DNA from: Hyalella azteca
Taxonomy: Eukaryota > Arthropoda > Malacostraca > Amphipoda > Hyalellidae
Length of the DNA stretch: 64,000 nt
Assembly (NCBI RefSeq): GCF_000764305.2
Contig: NW_025947446.1
Span: 124,001-188,000 of the forward strand
Direction: 5' to 3'
Part shown: positions 45,101-56,911 of the stretch, in pieces
Numbering within the stretch: the stretch's first letter is position 1
Layout: each line of letters starts with the position of its first letter
Translations under genes and position numbers: made by a program
Notes under the pieces: generated by a model
Database searches by the model: none
Told to the model about the DNA's origin: nothing
Seen by the model: only the letters and a program-made list of their open reading frames with translations

Positions 45101-45330
45101 CATAGAAAGCAACAATTAACATATTAACTCTTGCTTATAAAATATCAAGACGTATATTAACGATTTGTTGTAAATGGAACGCATACTAGAGGGTGCCTTT
45201 TATTTTGTTTCTCTTCTTGCAAGGCGAGCAGAGAAGAAGTTTCTCAATCAATTATTATGGACTAAAACAGCACGAGCAACAGAAAATAACCATATTTTGT
45301 CTCTGAGTAATTTCACATAAATAACGCATT
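42170..45330. other. AT-rich stretch with no confident gene
   Basis: It contains the second direct-repeat copy (42753-42832). A 60-codon frame at 43499-43681 ends FNGSIGGQLCDDLARKLSVL; it is unrecognised and may be chance. Confidence 0.5.
42753..42832 (+). repeat. Direct repeat copy, also at 40494-40573
   Basis: See 40494-40573. The end CTCGATAGTTTTTGTGT is identical. Confidence 0.75.
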
Positions 45331-45334
45331 ACGA

Positions 45335-45680
45335 AGTGTTACTAGAACACCAATGGTTCCCTGGTGTCATATATGCACCATGTCACTAGAACACCAATGA
45401 TTCCCTGGTGTCTATATGAACCATGTCACTAGAACACCAATGGTTCCCTGGTGTCTATATGCACCATGTCACTAGAACACCAATAGTTCCCTGGTGTCTA
45501 TATGAACATGTCACTAGAACACCAATGGTTCCCTGGTGTCTATATGCACCATGTCACTAGAACACCAATAGTTCCCTGGTGTCTATATGCACCATGTCAC
45601 TAGAACACCAATAGTTCCCTGGTGTCTATATGCAACATGTCACTATAACACCAATGGTTCCCTGATGTCTACATCAACCA
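45335..45680. repeat. Minisatellite, 43-bp unit containing a hairpin, about 8 copies
   Basis: The unit is GTCACTAGAACACCAATGGT plus TCCCTGGTGTCTATATGCACCAT. Within each unit ACACCA and TGGTGT pair across ATGGTTCCC. Units alternate ATGCACCAT and ATGAACCAT. Confidence 0.95.
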
Positions 45681-45689
45681 TCACGGCGC

Positions 45690-45791
45690 GACCCATCGTC
45701 ACTACCACCAGAGGAGGTCGGGGAGCTCTTCCTGGTGGCAAGAATAGCCGCTGTTTTTTGCTGCACCGCCGCCATTATCGGATTTATTTAA
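45690..45791 (+). other. Short frame with a membrane-like end, doubtful
   Basis: After ACTACCACCAG (acceptor-like) the frame reads EVGELFLVARIAAVFCCTAA and stops in ATTTAATG. The codons look GC3-biased. It could be a terminal exon, but there is no neighbour to join. Confidence 0.2.
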
Positions 45792-46000
45792 TGTAGCTCT
45801 AATCATGCTGCTTTTTGCGGTGCTCATGACCAGGCAATTAGAGCTCTGGGGCTAATCAGTCATTCGCCAGCTGTTGTTTAGGACACGCCTATTGTTGCAG
45901 GACCAATAGCGCACCTTGCCTGAAGGGTTATGAATTGGTTTGGTAATGAATGAACGGTTCTAACTAAACTATGCTTCATAATTAATAAAGATAGGTCTGA

Positions 46001-46735
46001 TTGGCTGGATATTTACTAACTATTAATGATATTCTGGCCGCTTTGATCGCTTGCACTAATTCACCTATCCTTCTAATTATGATGGATGAATTTCGAAAGA
46101 AACTGATGCTTCATTCATTCTTCGTTAAAGGATTAGATCAAAGCAATTACCTTAATACTGCATACATGATATTCATGCAGATCTCGACTGTGATTGCGAA
46201 CGCCAGTCTAGAGCTCTCTGAAGTCAGGCAGATATTTTCACCAACGCTGTTCGCTGTCGTGCGTGAAGGCCGTGCGTGTCTACAACCACGCATCGCTGTC
46301 GTGCGTGAAGGCCGTGCGTGTCTGCAACCAATGCGTGTCTACAACCACGCATCGCTGTCGTGCGTGAAGGCCGTGCGTGTCTACAACCACGCATCGCTGT
46401 CGTGCGTGAAGGCCGTGCGTGTCTACAACCACGCATCGCTGTCGTGCGTGAAGGCCGTGTGTGTCTACAACCACGCATCGCTGTCGTGCAAAGAGGCTTG
46501 CGTGTTTATAGTGCTACTCATGATCCATTCCTTGGATTCCAAAAAAAATTATTGCATTAACTTTTTTCCGTCTACCTTCTGCCAACTAGTATGGATACTA
46601 GCAGCTCAAACGTTAGTTGGTTTGTGGCTGATTACTAACATTACTAAAGTTTACACGATTATTTATTTTGATACGATGAATTGGAAGAATGCGATATGTA
46701 GTGAAATTCTGATCTCAGAAAGAACTTTCGAATGA
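46001..46735 (+). CDS. Possible multi-pass membrane protein interrupted in frame by a tandem repeat
   Basis: The open frame is 244 codons. Hydrophobic stretches are NDILAALIACTNSPILLIMM (residues ~9-28), a moderately hydrophobic stretch around 48-65 (YLNTAYMIFMQISTVIANAS), ACVFIVLLMIHSL (~166) and LVWILAAQTLVGLWLITNIT (~193-212). Between them a 42-bp minisatellite adds about six 14-residue units (SCVKAVRVYNHASL). Because 42 is divisible by 3, the frame survives. The layout loosely recalls arthropod chemoreceptors but lacks any motif I can name. It may be a pseudogene. Confidence 0.3.
   Translation: MAGYLLTINDILAALIACTNSPILLIMMDEFRKKLMLHSFFVKGLDQSNYLNTAYMIFMQISTVIANASLELSEVRQIFSPTLFAVVREGRACLQPRIAVVREGRACLQPMRVYNHASLSCVKAVRVYNHASLSCVKAVRVYNHASLSCVKAVCVYNHASLSCKEACVFIVLLMIHSLDSKKNYCINFFPSTFCQLVWILAAQTLVGLWLITNITKVYTIIYFDTMNWKNAICSEILISERTFE
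46248..46492. repeat. Minisatellite, 42-bp unit, about 6 copies
   Basis: The unit is TCGCTGTCGTGCGTGAAGGC plus CGTGCGTGTCTACAACCACGCA. One copy (around 46320) is shortened. All three forward frames and two reverse frames stay open. Confidence 0.95.
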
Positions 46736-46799
46736 AGTTGAGTGAAATCGTTCGAGCTCTGATTGCCTATGCATGACATGCCAAATAAGTTTTTTGCTT

Positions 46800-47160
46800 C
46801 TTGACAGTGCAACGTGGCAGTTCAACGATGTGAACGTAATACGAAGCAGCTTCACTTCTCGTACGGACGCGATTGTGGAGAGTCAGAACACGAAGTAAAA
46901 CTCGAATGTCGCTTTGCAGATGTAGAAGCTTTTTACGAATGCTTACTGACTACTGCGATCAAATGCTCATTCGTTTCTTTACCCCGTACTGTCAAACCAA
47001 GAAAACATTTTTAGTTATTGGGCTGCGATACTATAAAATGAACCAGCGGAAAATAGTTGTAGATAAGAAATATTGCAAATTTTCACAAGATTTGGACGTG
47101 ATCCAAGTCAACGACCACGCTTGTTACATAACAACGTTCGGTCGAGACGATCTGTAGAGT
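46800..47160 (+). other. Overlapping open frames, doubtful
   Basis: Two frames of 66 and 94 codons overlap. Neither has a recognised motif. One begins MAVQRCERNTKQLHFSYGRD. Confidence 0.15.
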
Positions 47161-47404
47161 ATGGGAATCTCAGCATTATGCCGACCATAGGGGTAGAATT
47201 AAAGCCTGAAAATATCGGTGTATGGTCCATAGTTATTTGTTGACTCTTAATATAGTTTTGTGTTCACTGCAGAACAACAAATATTTCATGTTCTCTTTGT
47301 AAGATCAATCCACTGTTTATCTGATATGGAAGCGTAGGAAAAACTAATGAAGCAGTTACTCAGCTAATATGCAGTAGATAAAACATGAAAGAGAATTAAA
47401 GACC

Positions 47405-47960
47405 GGTAACTAAGTTAATCAGCAGGTTAATTAGATATGAGGGCGCGTTGGAGCCCGTACCACTAGCGGTAACTCAGTTAATCAGCAGGCTTGTTAGATA
47501 TGAAGGCGCGTTAGAGCCCGCAGCACTAGCGGTAACTCAGTTAATCAACAGGCTTATTAGATATGAAGGCACGTTGGAGCCCGCAACACTAGCGGTAACT
47601 CAATTAATCAGCAGGTTTATTAGATATGAAGGCGCGTTGGAGCCCGCAGCACTAGCGGAAGTTAATCAGCAGGTTTATTAGATATGAAGGCACGTTGGAG
47701 CCCGCAACACTAGCGGTAACTCAGTTAATCAGCAGGTTTATTAGATATGAAGGCGCGTTGGAGCCCGCAACACTAGCGGTAACTCAGTTAATGAACAGTT
47801 GAGCAGACATAAAGATACGTTGAATGTTGCAGTGTAGCGGTAACTCAGTTAATCTATTGTTGATCACACACGGACGCGTGGGAAGACTGTAGAATTGCAG
47901 TGTCTCAATTAGATATTTTAAGATGTGTGAGAGTAGAGACGAGCGGTAACTCATGCACTG
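47405..47960. repeat. Minisatellite, 63-bp unit, about 6 copies plus decayed ends
   Basis: The unit combines GGTAACTCAGTTAATCAGCA, GGCTTGTTAGATATGAAGGC and GCGTTGGAGCCCGCAACACTAGC. It gives a 21-residue protein period (RYEGALEPAALAVTQLISRL). Copies after 47790 are degenerate. Confidence 0.95.
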
Positions 47961-48149
47961 AATGAGATGATTGTCTGCCTCTCAGACGCTGAGACGCCCA
48001 GAGAGCAGCAGGACAAATGCAGAGGTAGTATGACGTATGCAGAACGTAGGATCAGAAATGGTTTAATGTTGTGCGTAGCTGATGTATTGATTTTATGTGG
48101 TGTTTTATGTTACCTAACGAGGATTTGTGAAAGATTTTTTATTTTATTT

Positions 48150-49980
48150 TAACATATATTTATGCGAAATATTTTTGAATATCCTCACTTGACGATAGGC
48201 CTCCAGTTTTGCAGGTGCTCTTCAATCAAAACTTGTCCAATATAAACTACTATCCTCACCCATGCCGTTCATAGCGATGTATACACGAAAGGAAATACTT
48301 TTTTGGACACTTCCAATGATATTTCAACTCTTTCTTATTTACTGATTCAATAATTACCCTCATATAATTATATTTTTATATCTTCAAGATTTTTCTTTAG
48401 ATGTTGAATGATCGTTAATTTGTTTAATATAACTATATTAATTTATTCTAGTCAGGCCAGAAGAAATAAGATCCAAACATTTCTAAGGACACTACCTCGG
48501 ACAAGTAGCACGTATTACTACGCAGAGACAAATAGACGTCGTAATGTATTGTGACGTTCAATTGTGTCGAAACTATCAGCTTAACGGCGAGCAAATGACA
48601 CTCGTGGTCACGATGCGCACAATAGAAACTTTGACAGAAGGATAATGGCATGAGTAATGCACGCAAATACGAGGCGATGTCGTGTGAAATTAAATTAAAT
48701 AGGCACTCACCTCGTGTGGCCATCAAATTTGGAAATAAATGAGAATCTGAAATTATTCATCTGTCGTCTTTTCAGGGAGTAAAACCTCGTATTGGAAATG
48801 TGCTGAAAATTTTATGTTATATTTCACAATGACTAAATGGCACAAATAAGTGAATTGTATTAATTATCACATAATGAATTATTTATCAAGGCGCCAAAGA
48901 TTTATTTATTTGCGATGAGTGGCAGCACATTTCACTATGGATAATGGGAATGGGCTGTTTACTTACAACCACAGTTAGTTATTCCTAAATCAGGTGCAGT
49001 TTGTATACGTTGTACATCGCAACGTTCACATAACACTAACAACTATTTCTGCAGCCCTAATGTCTGATAAGTACTTGAATATTCGGTACCTTATCCGTGG
49101 ACTTTTTCAGATTTATGAATAGAGATTTCTTTTTAAATTATCTTAGGTTGAAGAGTGATTCTCGCTGCTTCATATACGAAATAAAAGTTACTCTGGCCCT
49201 TGCTTCAACACCAGAATCGGAAGAGTTAGATGGCACGGAGAAGGTAGAAGTTAATAGCAGAGTAGCGCAGTATGCGGGATGCTAGTAATTTGTAAATGCT
49301 TTACCTTTATTCACGAATTTTCTGTTTCAGCGTTAAAAATATTTGGTAAAAAAATTGAATTTTTTTATGAAAAATTATATGCTACAATTAAAAAAAACTT
49401 TGATATTTAGGCTTCACCTTATACATAAATATTTTGGCAATATATTAACACATTCGACTATAAGTCTTCTTCAAAAATATTGGTTATAATTTGATATATC
49501 AGATTTCATGATGTAAATGATTATTCTTTCTGCAATTTTAATGAGAAACAATAGATCACTACAAATAATTTGTATACTTGTTATCACATCTAAAGTGCTG
49601 TTGCTGTAGTAAAGTTTAATTGATCCAATTTGCTAGGACGGTTCCTTAAAGCATGGAAAAGAAGAAGCAGGAAGTGCAAACTTTATAAGAAAATTTTGAT
49701 AAGGTATTCAGAGAGCTAAGCAGCATAGTTCTCTATGCTTCGTAACCGATGATGTAGATAAATAAATTAGCAGATAACAAAGCTGTATTTCGGAAGAGAA
49801 GAAATTGATAAATGGTAAATAATAATCTTGAAATACTTCTATCGTATAAGTCACGTGAAGTTACGCTCGTGAAGTGGCAGCGAAATTTAGTTTTGAAAAA
49901 TTAGTTAGCTGATGAAAAAAAAAAATTTAATTAATTTCAATGAATGATTTGGGATAAAGATGCAGTTTCCACAAATAGAA
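48150..49980. other. AT-rich stretch with no gene seen
   Basis: Nothing recognised. Confidence 0.6.
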
Positions 49981-49984
49981 CGCA

Positions 49985-50155
49985 GCAGTCTTAGCCTCTG
50001 CATCATTATTCCTGCAACTTGAACGCAACATTGTCATTTCCTCTGCATTATTGTTCATGCAACTTAGACGCCACATTAATGACACTGCACCTGCATCATA
50101 ATCCTACTACTTGAACGCAACAGTGATAGAGTCTGCATCATTTTCATACGAATAT
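49985..50155. repeat. Degenerate ~55-bp tandem repeat, 3 copies
   Basis: CTCTGCATCATTATTCCTGC, then AACTTGAACGCAACA, recurs with changes at about 49996, 50040 and 50090-50140. Confidence 0.75.
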
Positions 50156-50159
50156 TGAA

Positions 50160-51630
50160 AGACAAGGATAATTATATCTTTCTTGACCCGCGAACAATCT
50201 GGTACTCGAGGACTTAAGAGGATGTCGGATCTGTATATCTGTATCTTACTTATTCATCTTCAGGATCTGTTACAAGAGAGTGATTGAGATAGCGACTTCC
50301 ATGAATATAGTCTAGTGCAGATTTCTACCACTTTATGACAGTGAAACATTCTATCGTTAGTTGAATATGTCGAAAGACTGAATGATCATTCCACGTCATG
50401 TGCCAGCGTAACTGAGGCATGATGCAACCTACGAGGCATGACGTAACCTTCGAACTTATCTTTCTTTGGGGAGCAACAAATTGCTGTCCCGTTAATTCAC
50501 TTCAGAGCTGAACATACGAATTATATAGCCTTGGAACAAATTTACTTTATCTTTCTGGAAAATGTCCCCAGTATTTATGGAAATTTATTCAAGTTTCTAA
50601 AATTTTCGTGAGAGCAAATGGAATCGAAGACTAACGAGACAAATTTTCTCAGGGAGAAAAAAGTGTAAGTTTCTTTACATAATAAGTACTTGCATCATTA
50701 ATTATTTGCTGAATTACCAGGAATTAATATAAAAGAAAAAACCGTAAATTAAATCCGCTATATCGTTTGGTTCGGAAGTAATTTTGAATCGTTAGGATTT
50801 TACGTTTCTTTTTTTTCGTTTCAATTTATTCCGCTTCAAATTTGACCTCTCTCGATTAATGGTCCTTGCGTTCCTTTAGTATTTGAATTGCCGTTGGAGC
50901 AGGTCTCAGAAATGGTTATGATTAAGATATGGTGAATTTACCTGCTTTTTTATAACTTTAAAAACAAACACGTCGAAAAAGTGTGCCCCGATTATTGGCG
51001 CTCATAACTTATGAGGTTCTAGATTACTCTAATCTCATGATTCTAAAACTGGTAAAGTGTCACTGGAAGGTGGAATCGTTACAAGCAAATACCTTTAACA
51101 GGCGCATCTTACTTGCAAAACTACAATAATTATTAAGTTATGACCGACATATGACTGCGAATGCACAAAAACTGAAAAAAAGGATACAACATAAACGTAA
51201 ATAAGTATATTTTGGAACACCACTAGCAGGTTTTCCATTGAAGAGAAAAATATTGCATATTTTATGACTTCGAAACTGAAGAGAGAATTCCGTGAGGCGC
51301 AGCAAGTGTAATTCTTATACGTTTCAGTCCACGGGCAAGCATGAAAGAGAGCATTTAGTACCATAAGAGATTATCAGCCAGAAACTAAAGGTACAAATTC
51401 CCTTCTAGGAAGCAAACAATGCCAAAACAACAGCCACTGTCTGTACGCAGAGCTGCAACATTCATCTATCCCACGCAAACTTGCACGTCATGCCTTTAGA
51501 GAGACTGCTTCACGACACAGTCTTTACTAATACATACCCTTGCTGCTGCCGAAAAATTATTATTATTTAAAATTTGTAATGGTTTTATTATTTTTACAAC
51601 ACTTCCCTTTAACTTCACTTCTTGTTGTCT
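50160..51630. other. AT-rich stretch with no gene seen
   Basis: Nothing recognised. Confidence 0.6.
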
Positions 51631-51639
51631 GTCTGCCAT

Positions 51640-51945
51640 AAATTTTATAATCGATATTTAACACGCTTCTACCTCTCTAATCGATCTGAAATTTGGTACA
51701 CTAGCGTAAAGTTGGAGACAATGCATAAATCAATTGATAGAATAAATAATTTTAAAAATTTAAACTAATTTTATTTATTATTAAAAAAATTTGAAAAAAT
51801 AATTTTGTCGGCTACATATCTTATAATCACTATTTAACACACTCCTACTCGTCCAACCGATCTGAAATTTTGTGCACTTGCTTAAAGTTGGAGACAATGC
51901 ATGATTCAATTGACAGAATAAAAAATGTTGAAATTTTTTTAATAA
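51640..51945. repeat. Two diverged direct copies, ~183-bp period
   Basis: TATAATCGATATTTAACACG...CGATCTGAAATTTGGT...AAAGTTGGAGACAATGCAT at 51646-51730 recurs at 51829-51902 with point changes. Confidence 0.85.
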
Positions 51946-51949
51946 ACTT

Positions 51950-53270
51950 CAAAAATTAATTTTTTTAATATATGATAATAAAATTGGAAATTCATTCTAC
52001 ATTTGTAACATCGCAGACAGTGAATTCTTTAGAAGTGTTGTCTTTAAAAAATAATTTTTAAACGCATATTATTTTTTGTGTCCATAGACAACCACAAGTG
52101 TACGTGTACGTACCCTAAAAATATTAAAGAATTCATCCCCCATCAAACCAAACCCTTATGCCCAGTAGTCGTAGAATATAATGCTCATCTGAGCCGACTC
52201 GCAGCCTTTAATAACTGCAACTAAATATTAGATGTCGATTGTTCTTTCACTTAAGCTTATAAAAATTGTTAACAACTTAAATAATTTTAATTACTTTTTA
52301 CACCAGCAATTGTATCAGAATGGGCCGACAGACATGGCCATGCAACTTGTCAGCTGTTAAATTATGATAATTGCTGTCTTGAAAATTTTATTGTTGACTA
52401 GTTTCCGCAACTCCTTCCCGGCACCTAAAGAGTGACTGAGCCTAGCGGACTTGCATGTTTTTCGGCTACTGGCGGCCGTGGGCTCGTAAATATTTTAATT
52501 CGTGAAAAATTTATGGTTTTGCTCGTTATGAAGAAAAATTATCGTGAAAGGATTCTCGGTACTTATATCAATCAGATTACTGTCAAGCTGATAGAATTAC
52601 CGTGATCGATATTTACGACAACTTACTGCGATAACGCCTATTGATTGCGATGGTTCGCAATTGTTGTAGAATGTAGACCACCTGAGAGGCGACAAAATAT
52701 GAAATCCAGGCCACCAAAACTACTGGTGGAAAACAGGATGAAGGTGAAGAACGAATATCGTTTCCAAATTTTATTTATGCTTCAGTTTCTCTGAAAAGTT
52801 ACACTAACCTCGGCTCTCATAAACTCTATACGTTACGTAAGAGCAACACCAAGTAACTCGTCGATTAGTAGAAAAATGCTAAAAAGCGGTTTCAAAGGAA
52901 AATGATGTTATATTTTTTCCTTTATTGAATGATTATCGGGAATCAGACTTTTTTATCACTCGGTACTTGGTCTTTGAATTTTTGAAGCCACGGAATAAGA
53001 AGACAATCAAAATGACAACTCGTAAATCCGCTGACTGTGAAAAAAGAATAACACTTTATGTAAAAGAGTCACGGCAGCACATAAAAATTCCTTATCTACA
53101 CCTTTACTTCATAATTCTTCATCAAGTTCAAATAGGTCATCACGCATAAATAAAAGATATAAATTTGTAAATTAATAATACGTAGTCGTGCATCTCAACA
53201 TTGCTAAAATTTTATCAAGACCAAACAGCATTTATCATCAAGCATAATTTCATCTTTTACGCTAAGCCAC
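51950..53270. other. AT-rich stretch with no gene seen
   Basis: Nothing recognised. Confidence 0.6.
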
Positions 53271-53424
53271 TCAGTAAATGGATTCACGTTTAACAACGGA
53301 GGGCAGCAATGAACCGAGTCTAATTATATTGATTCTGAATCGGAATTTAGTTCATCGTCTTCATACCACAGAGTGCGTGGGGCGAGGGCCCAGGAATGTG
53401 CCTTGTGACCAACATGGCACTGAA

Positions 53425-53620
53425 CATCCCTCTATACATCCCTCTACACATCCCTCTACACATCCCTCTATACATCCCTCTAACACATCCCTCTACACAT
53501 CCCTCTACACATCCCTCTACACATCCCTCTACACATCCCTCTACACATCCCTCTACACATCCCTCTACACATCCCTATACACATCCCTCTACACATCCCA
53601 CTACACATCTCTCTACACGG
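53425..53620. repeat. Minisatellite, 12-bp unit, about 16 copies
   Basis: The unit is ACATCCCTCTAC, giving the peptide THPS or YTSL. ORFs across it are by-products. Confidence 0.95.
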
Positions 53621-53629
53621 CATCGCTGG

Positions 53630-56600
53630 TAGTGAATAGGTCATATATAAGCAGCATTCCAGGGTATTCTGCAAGGTGTTTCGCATCGTGATTCCTAGAA
53701 ATCTACACGTACCAGTGACATCTACAGTTTCCTACATAATTTTCAGCTTGCAAACGTGTGAGTATAAGAAGAGGCCTGCAACCTGACGGCAAGTGGGAAA
53801 AGAACCTCTGTCACCCCGGGGGCTGAGGGGGCCCATGGCACGATGCCCTGAGACGGGAAGGCCCTGTGTTCGGCCCCTTGTTATTCAGCAGTAGCTCTCC
53901 TCCTCTCCGCCTGACCGGAGGCACCTGCCCTCAGTGATTCAGAAGTGGTGTGTCACTCTTGTTCCTACCGTAGCGACTCTCGTTGGTGTAGTGAGCTGTG
54001 CTTATTGTGCCAAGTCCTGTGATTTGCTAAGTTTCATCGTCTCTCTCTGCAGTAAGTTGCTTCAAATGGCAGTATTAATTTGTTTGCAAGGACTTGACAG
54101 TACTTAAGACATATTTAAACTGTCTGAGGGAAAGAGAGTTGTGCAATGAAACAACCTGTCACACATGCTGCTTTGCACCATAACTATTTCTGAATAGAAG
54201 ATTTGAATAATGTGTTACACCTTTGTATTTTCTCTAATCATAAATACTAATGGCCCAATAGTATTTTGTATAAAATATTCTCTGATGTTCGTTGAGTCCT
54301 TGCGAGGAATATTCTCTTGCAAGTAGCAACGGCTGCAGAATTACCAGTGATGTGGACAAAAGAAGCTGTGGTGAGCTCGACGGTTACTAAGAACCTGCAG
54401 TCGCGCGTTCAACCACGAGAATTGCGTTTCGTAATGAAATAGTTAAGCTGTTTTGCTACATTTTTTTTCTCTCGCGGTCGAACATGACAATATAATTTGA
54501 ATTTTTCGTGCTCCATGAAGACACTTGAAGCGGTTTACCACGCGAAACTTTTGATTTTCAAATTTGATTTCCATTTTCGATCCTTTGCAATAGATACAGT
54601 ACACACATCCATCAATAGGAGGAAATGTACAAAAAATATTTCAAAATACTTGTAAAAATTTTACTACACTGAAAGTCAAAACATACATACGAAATATGCT
54701 AGTCATTTTCCCAGTTCCTCTATGAAGTTGCATATTGATTGTTTGAGGAGAAATGTAAGTGGAGCTGTGGCCCTGCTTCAGACACCGGCCAAATATAGGC
54801 GCCTGGCGGGTGCCAACCTGAGATACGCTGCCAGCAACCACCACCGATCGCCACCGACGCGTCAATTTGTGCTCTGAAAACTTTTTTCTCTTCGAAATTA
54901 ATATCTTACGAAACTATATAGCAATATTACAACTCATTCACGATTAAATCTAGCAAGATAGGCTTAATTTGATCTGTTCCCGCGCCTGTTTCAGGTTTCA
55001 AGTGTGATGGCTGAACTTTTATCTGACAAATGATGTCGGAAAAAGATGGGATGAACTGCCATATACTCTAGACTGCTTACATAATAGCTCATTAGAATGT
55101 AATAAAAGCGCTACATGCCGGTAGATCTTTGTCGGTTTTTCAGTTCAATTAAAATAGTTAAATTAGCTCTATTGACTGAATAATTGTTCTCGACTATACC
55201 TTTAATATAAATGCAAGATAAATATAAGATCCAAATGATAAACTATTGCATGCCAGTTTTGCGCGCATACTGTACTTTCTCACCTTATGGTGGAGAAGGC
55301 AGTCTCCCCGAATTTTAGCTTGATATTAATATACTATATTCTTTGGGAGAATATACAATTTGTATTCATAAATTCTTGAGGTCCAAAAAGCGCAGTTTTA
55401 TTAAAAATATCAAATTTATTTTTCGTTCATGATATGAGTCAAACTTTTATTCATGACGATCGAACTCCAGGGAATCGTTGCTTAGCGCCATTTTCATTTC
55501 ATTAACCGCCGTAAAATTCCACTGCAGCGCACTTTGAGGAAGTGAAAAACCTGCTGGGCTCGTTAAGGCTGCTTTTATTGATAGGTTTTTTATTTAATTG
55601 CTAATTGATTTGACTATTACGTCCGAAGTAGTTCAACATTTGTTTACAATTTTTTCGCCCCCTGATTATGCTTGCCGATTTCTCAGCGACTATTATCAAT
55701 ACAAGCAGGCATACACAAAATAAATTGACGGTTATGATACCAAAGATACTTTAATGTTAATAGTTAAGCGCAGTGGAAAATTATCACCTCGATTTTCTTC
55801 TTCTAATCGAATACAAATCTGAAACCACTTGATTCATCAAAGATGTATGGGATGCCGAGTAAATATTTGGCATTTGTGGTGAACGTCGCGAAATAAATTT
55901 TTGAAATTGGCAAAGCTATTCTGACCAAATTATTTTTTCATTACATTTCTGAATCGACAAACGTTTAATTTATTATACTATTCCATGTGACGAGGGCCAT
56001 AGTATATTCTGTAATAATCATTACTGCATTACATTACATCGCCTGTAAATAGTAGCCGCGATCATTTATTTCGCTAAAAATATACAATAATTTTTATCAG
56101 ATGAGCGGTCATCTTTATCAGATCATCTTGGTTATCGTACTGTCATTGGCTCCTGATCATGACATCGCTACCATGCATAATGTCACGTGACGAGATTTTG
56201 AGTTTGTCAATGTCAGTAAGAAAATTTCATATACTTAAATTTACCACTAAAATTAGCTTAGGAAAATTTCTATCTTCTAATATCTTGAGAAGTCTTCAAA
56301 ATTCTACAATGTGCATAAATATGCAAAGCTGAATGTGAATGTCCTCACTTAGTTTTACAACTCTTCTTTTATAGTAAATTTTTGGAATGAATAAATGGCG
56401 TTCAGATGAATGAGATACAAAGTTTTTAGATGCTTCTTTGGTATATTGCTGACAAGAACGTTATTTTTGTATCTAAGCTATATTGATACTATACATCTTT
56501 TCCGTAAATTTTGATTCAAAAGGCAGAGATTGTTGCAATATATTTCTTATTTATGAAAGTTGTGAGTATTTACAACAACTTATCTGGATTATTCGACTGC

Positions 56601-56740
56601 TTATCCACAATACATTCGGTATTGGGAAATGAATTGTACTTAAAATTAGTTTTTAGGGCTGAAATTATGACTATTTTCATACAATCGTTATTCAATTATA
56701 GGCAGTGATGCATGATAAACTTTAGAAACTTTTATTGGCA
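53630..56740. other. Stretch with no confident gene
   Basis: A GC-richer patch lies at 53780-53950. A short frame at 54722-54878 (SGAVALLQTPAKYRRLAGAN) is codon-biased like an exon but isolated. Otherwise the DNA is AT-rich and unremarkable. Confidence 0.5.
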
Positions 56741-56756
56741 AGAGAATTGACTTGAA

Positions 56757-56911
56757 TAGAGTTCTTGAGGGCCTGCATTCTCGCAGCCGAGGAACGGAAT
56801 CTCTTCATCAAATTGGTAAATCAATTGGATATGAGGGCCGGAACCGCGTCTAGAGACGAACTGCTGCAAAAGTTGACATGGAAGCGGCCGAGTCACCACC
56901 AGCTACACACC
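56757..56911 (+). other. Possible orphan exon, unrecognised
   Basis: The frame after an acceptor-like TTGAATAG reads FLRACILAAEERNLFIKLVN, then QLDMRAGTASRDELLQKLTW, and stops at 56909-56911. It looks helical and protein-like but matches nothing I know, and has no partner exon. Confidence 0.2.

Noticed and set aside
53278..53691. 137-codon ORF (THPS/YTSL repeats)
   Set aside because: Product of the 12-bp array.
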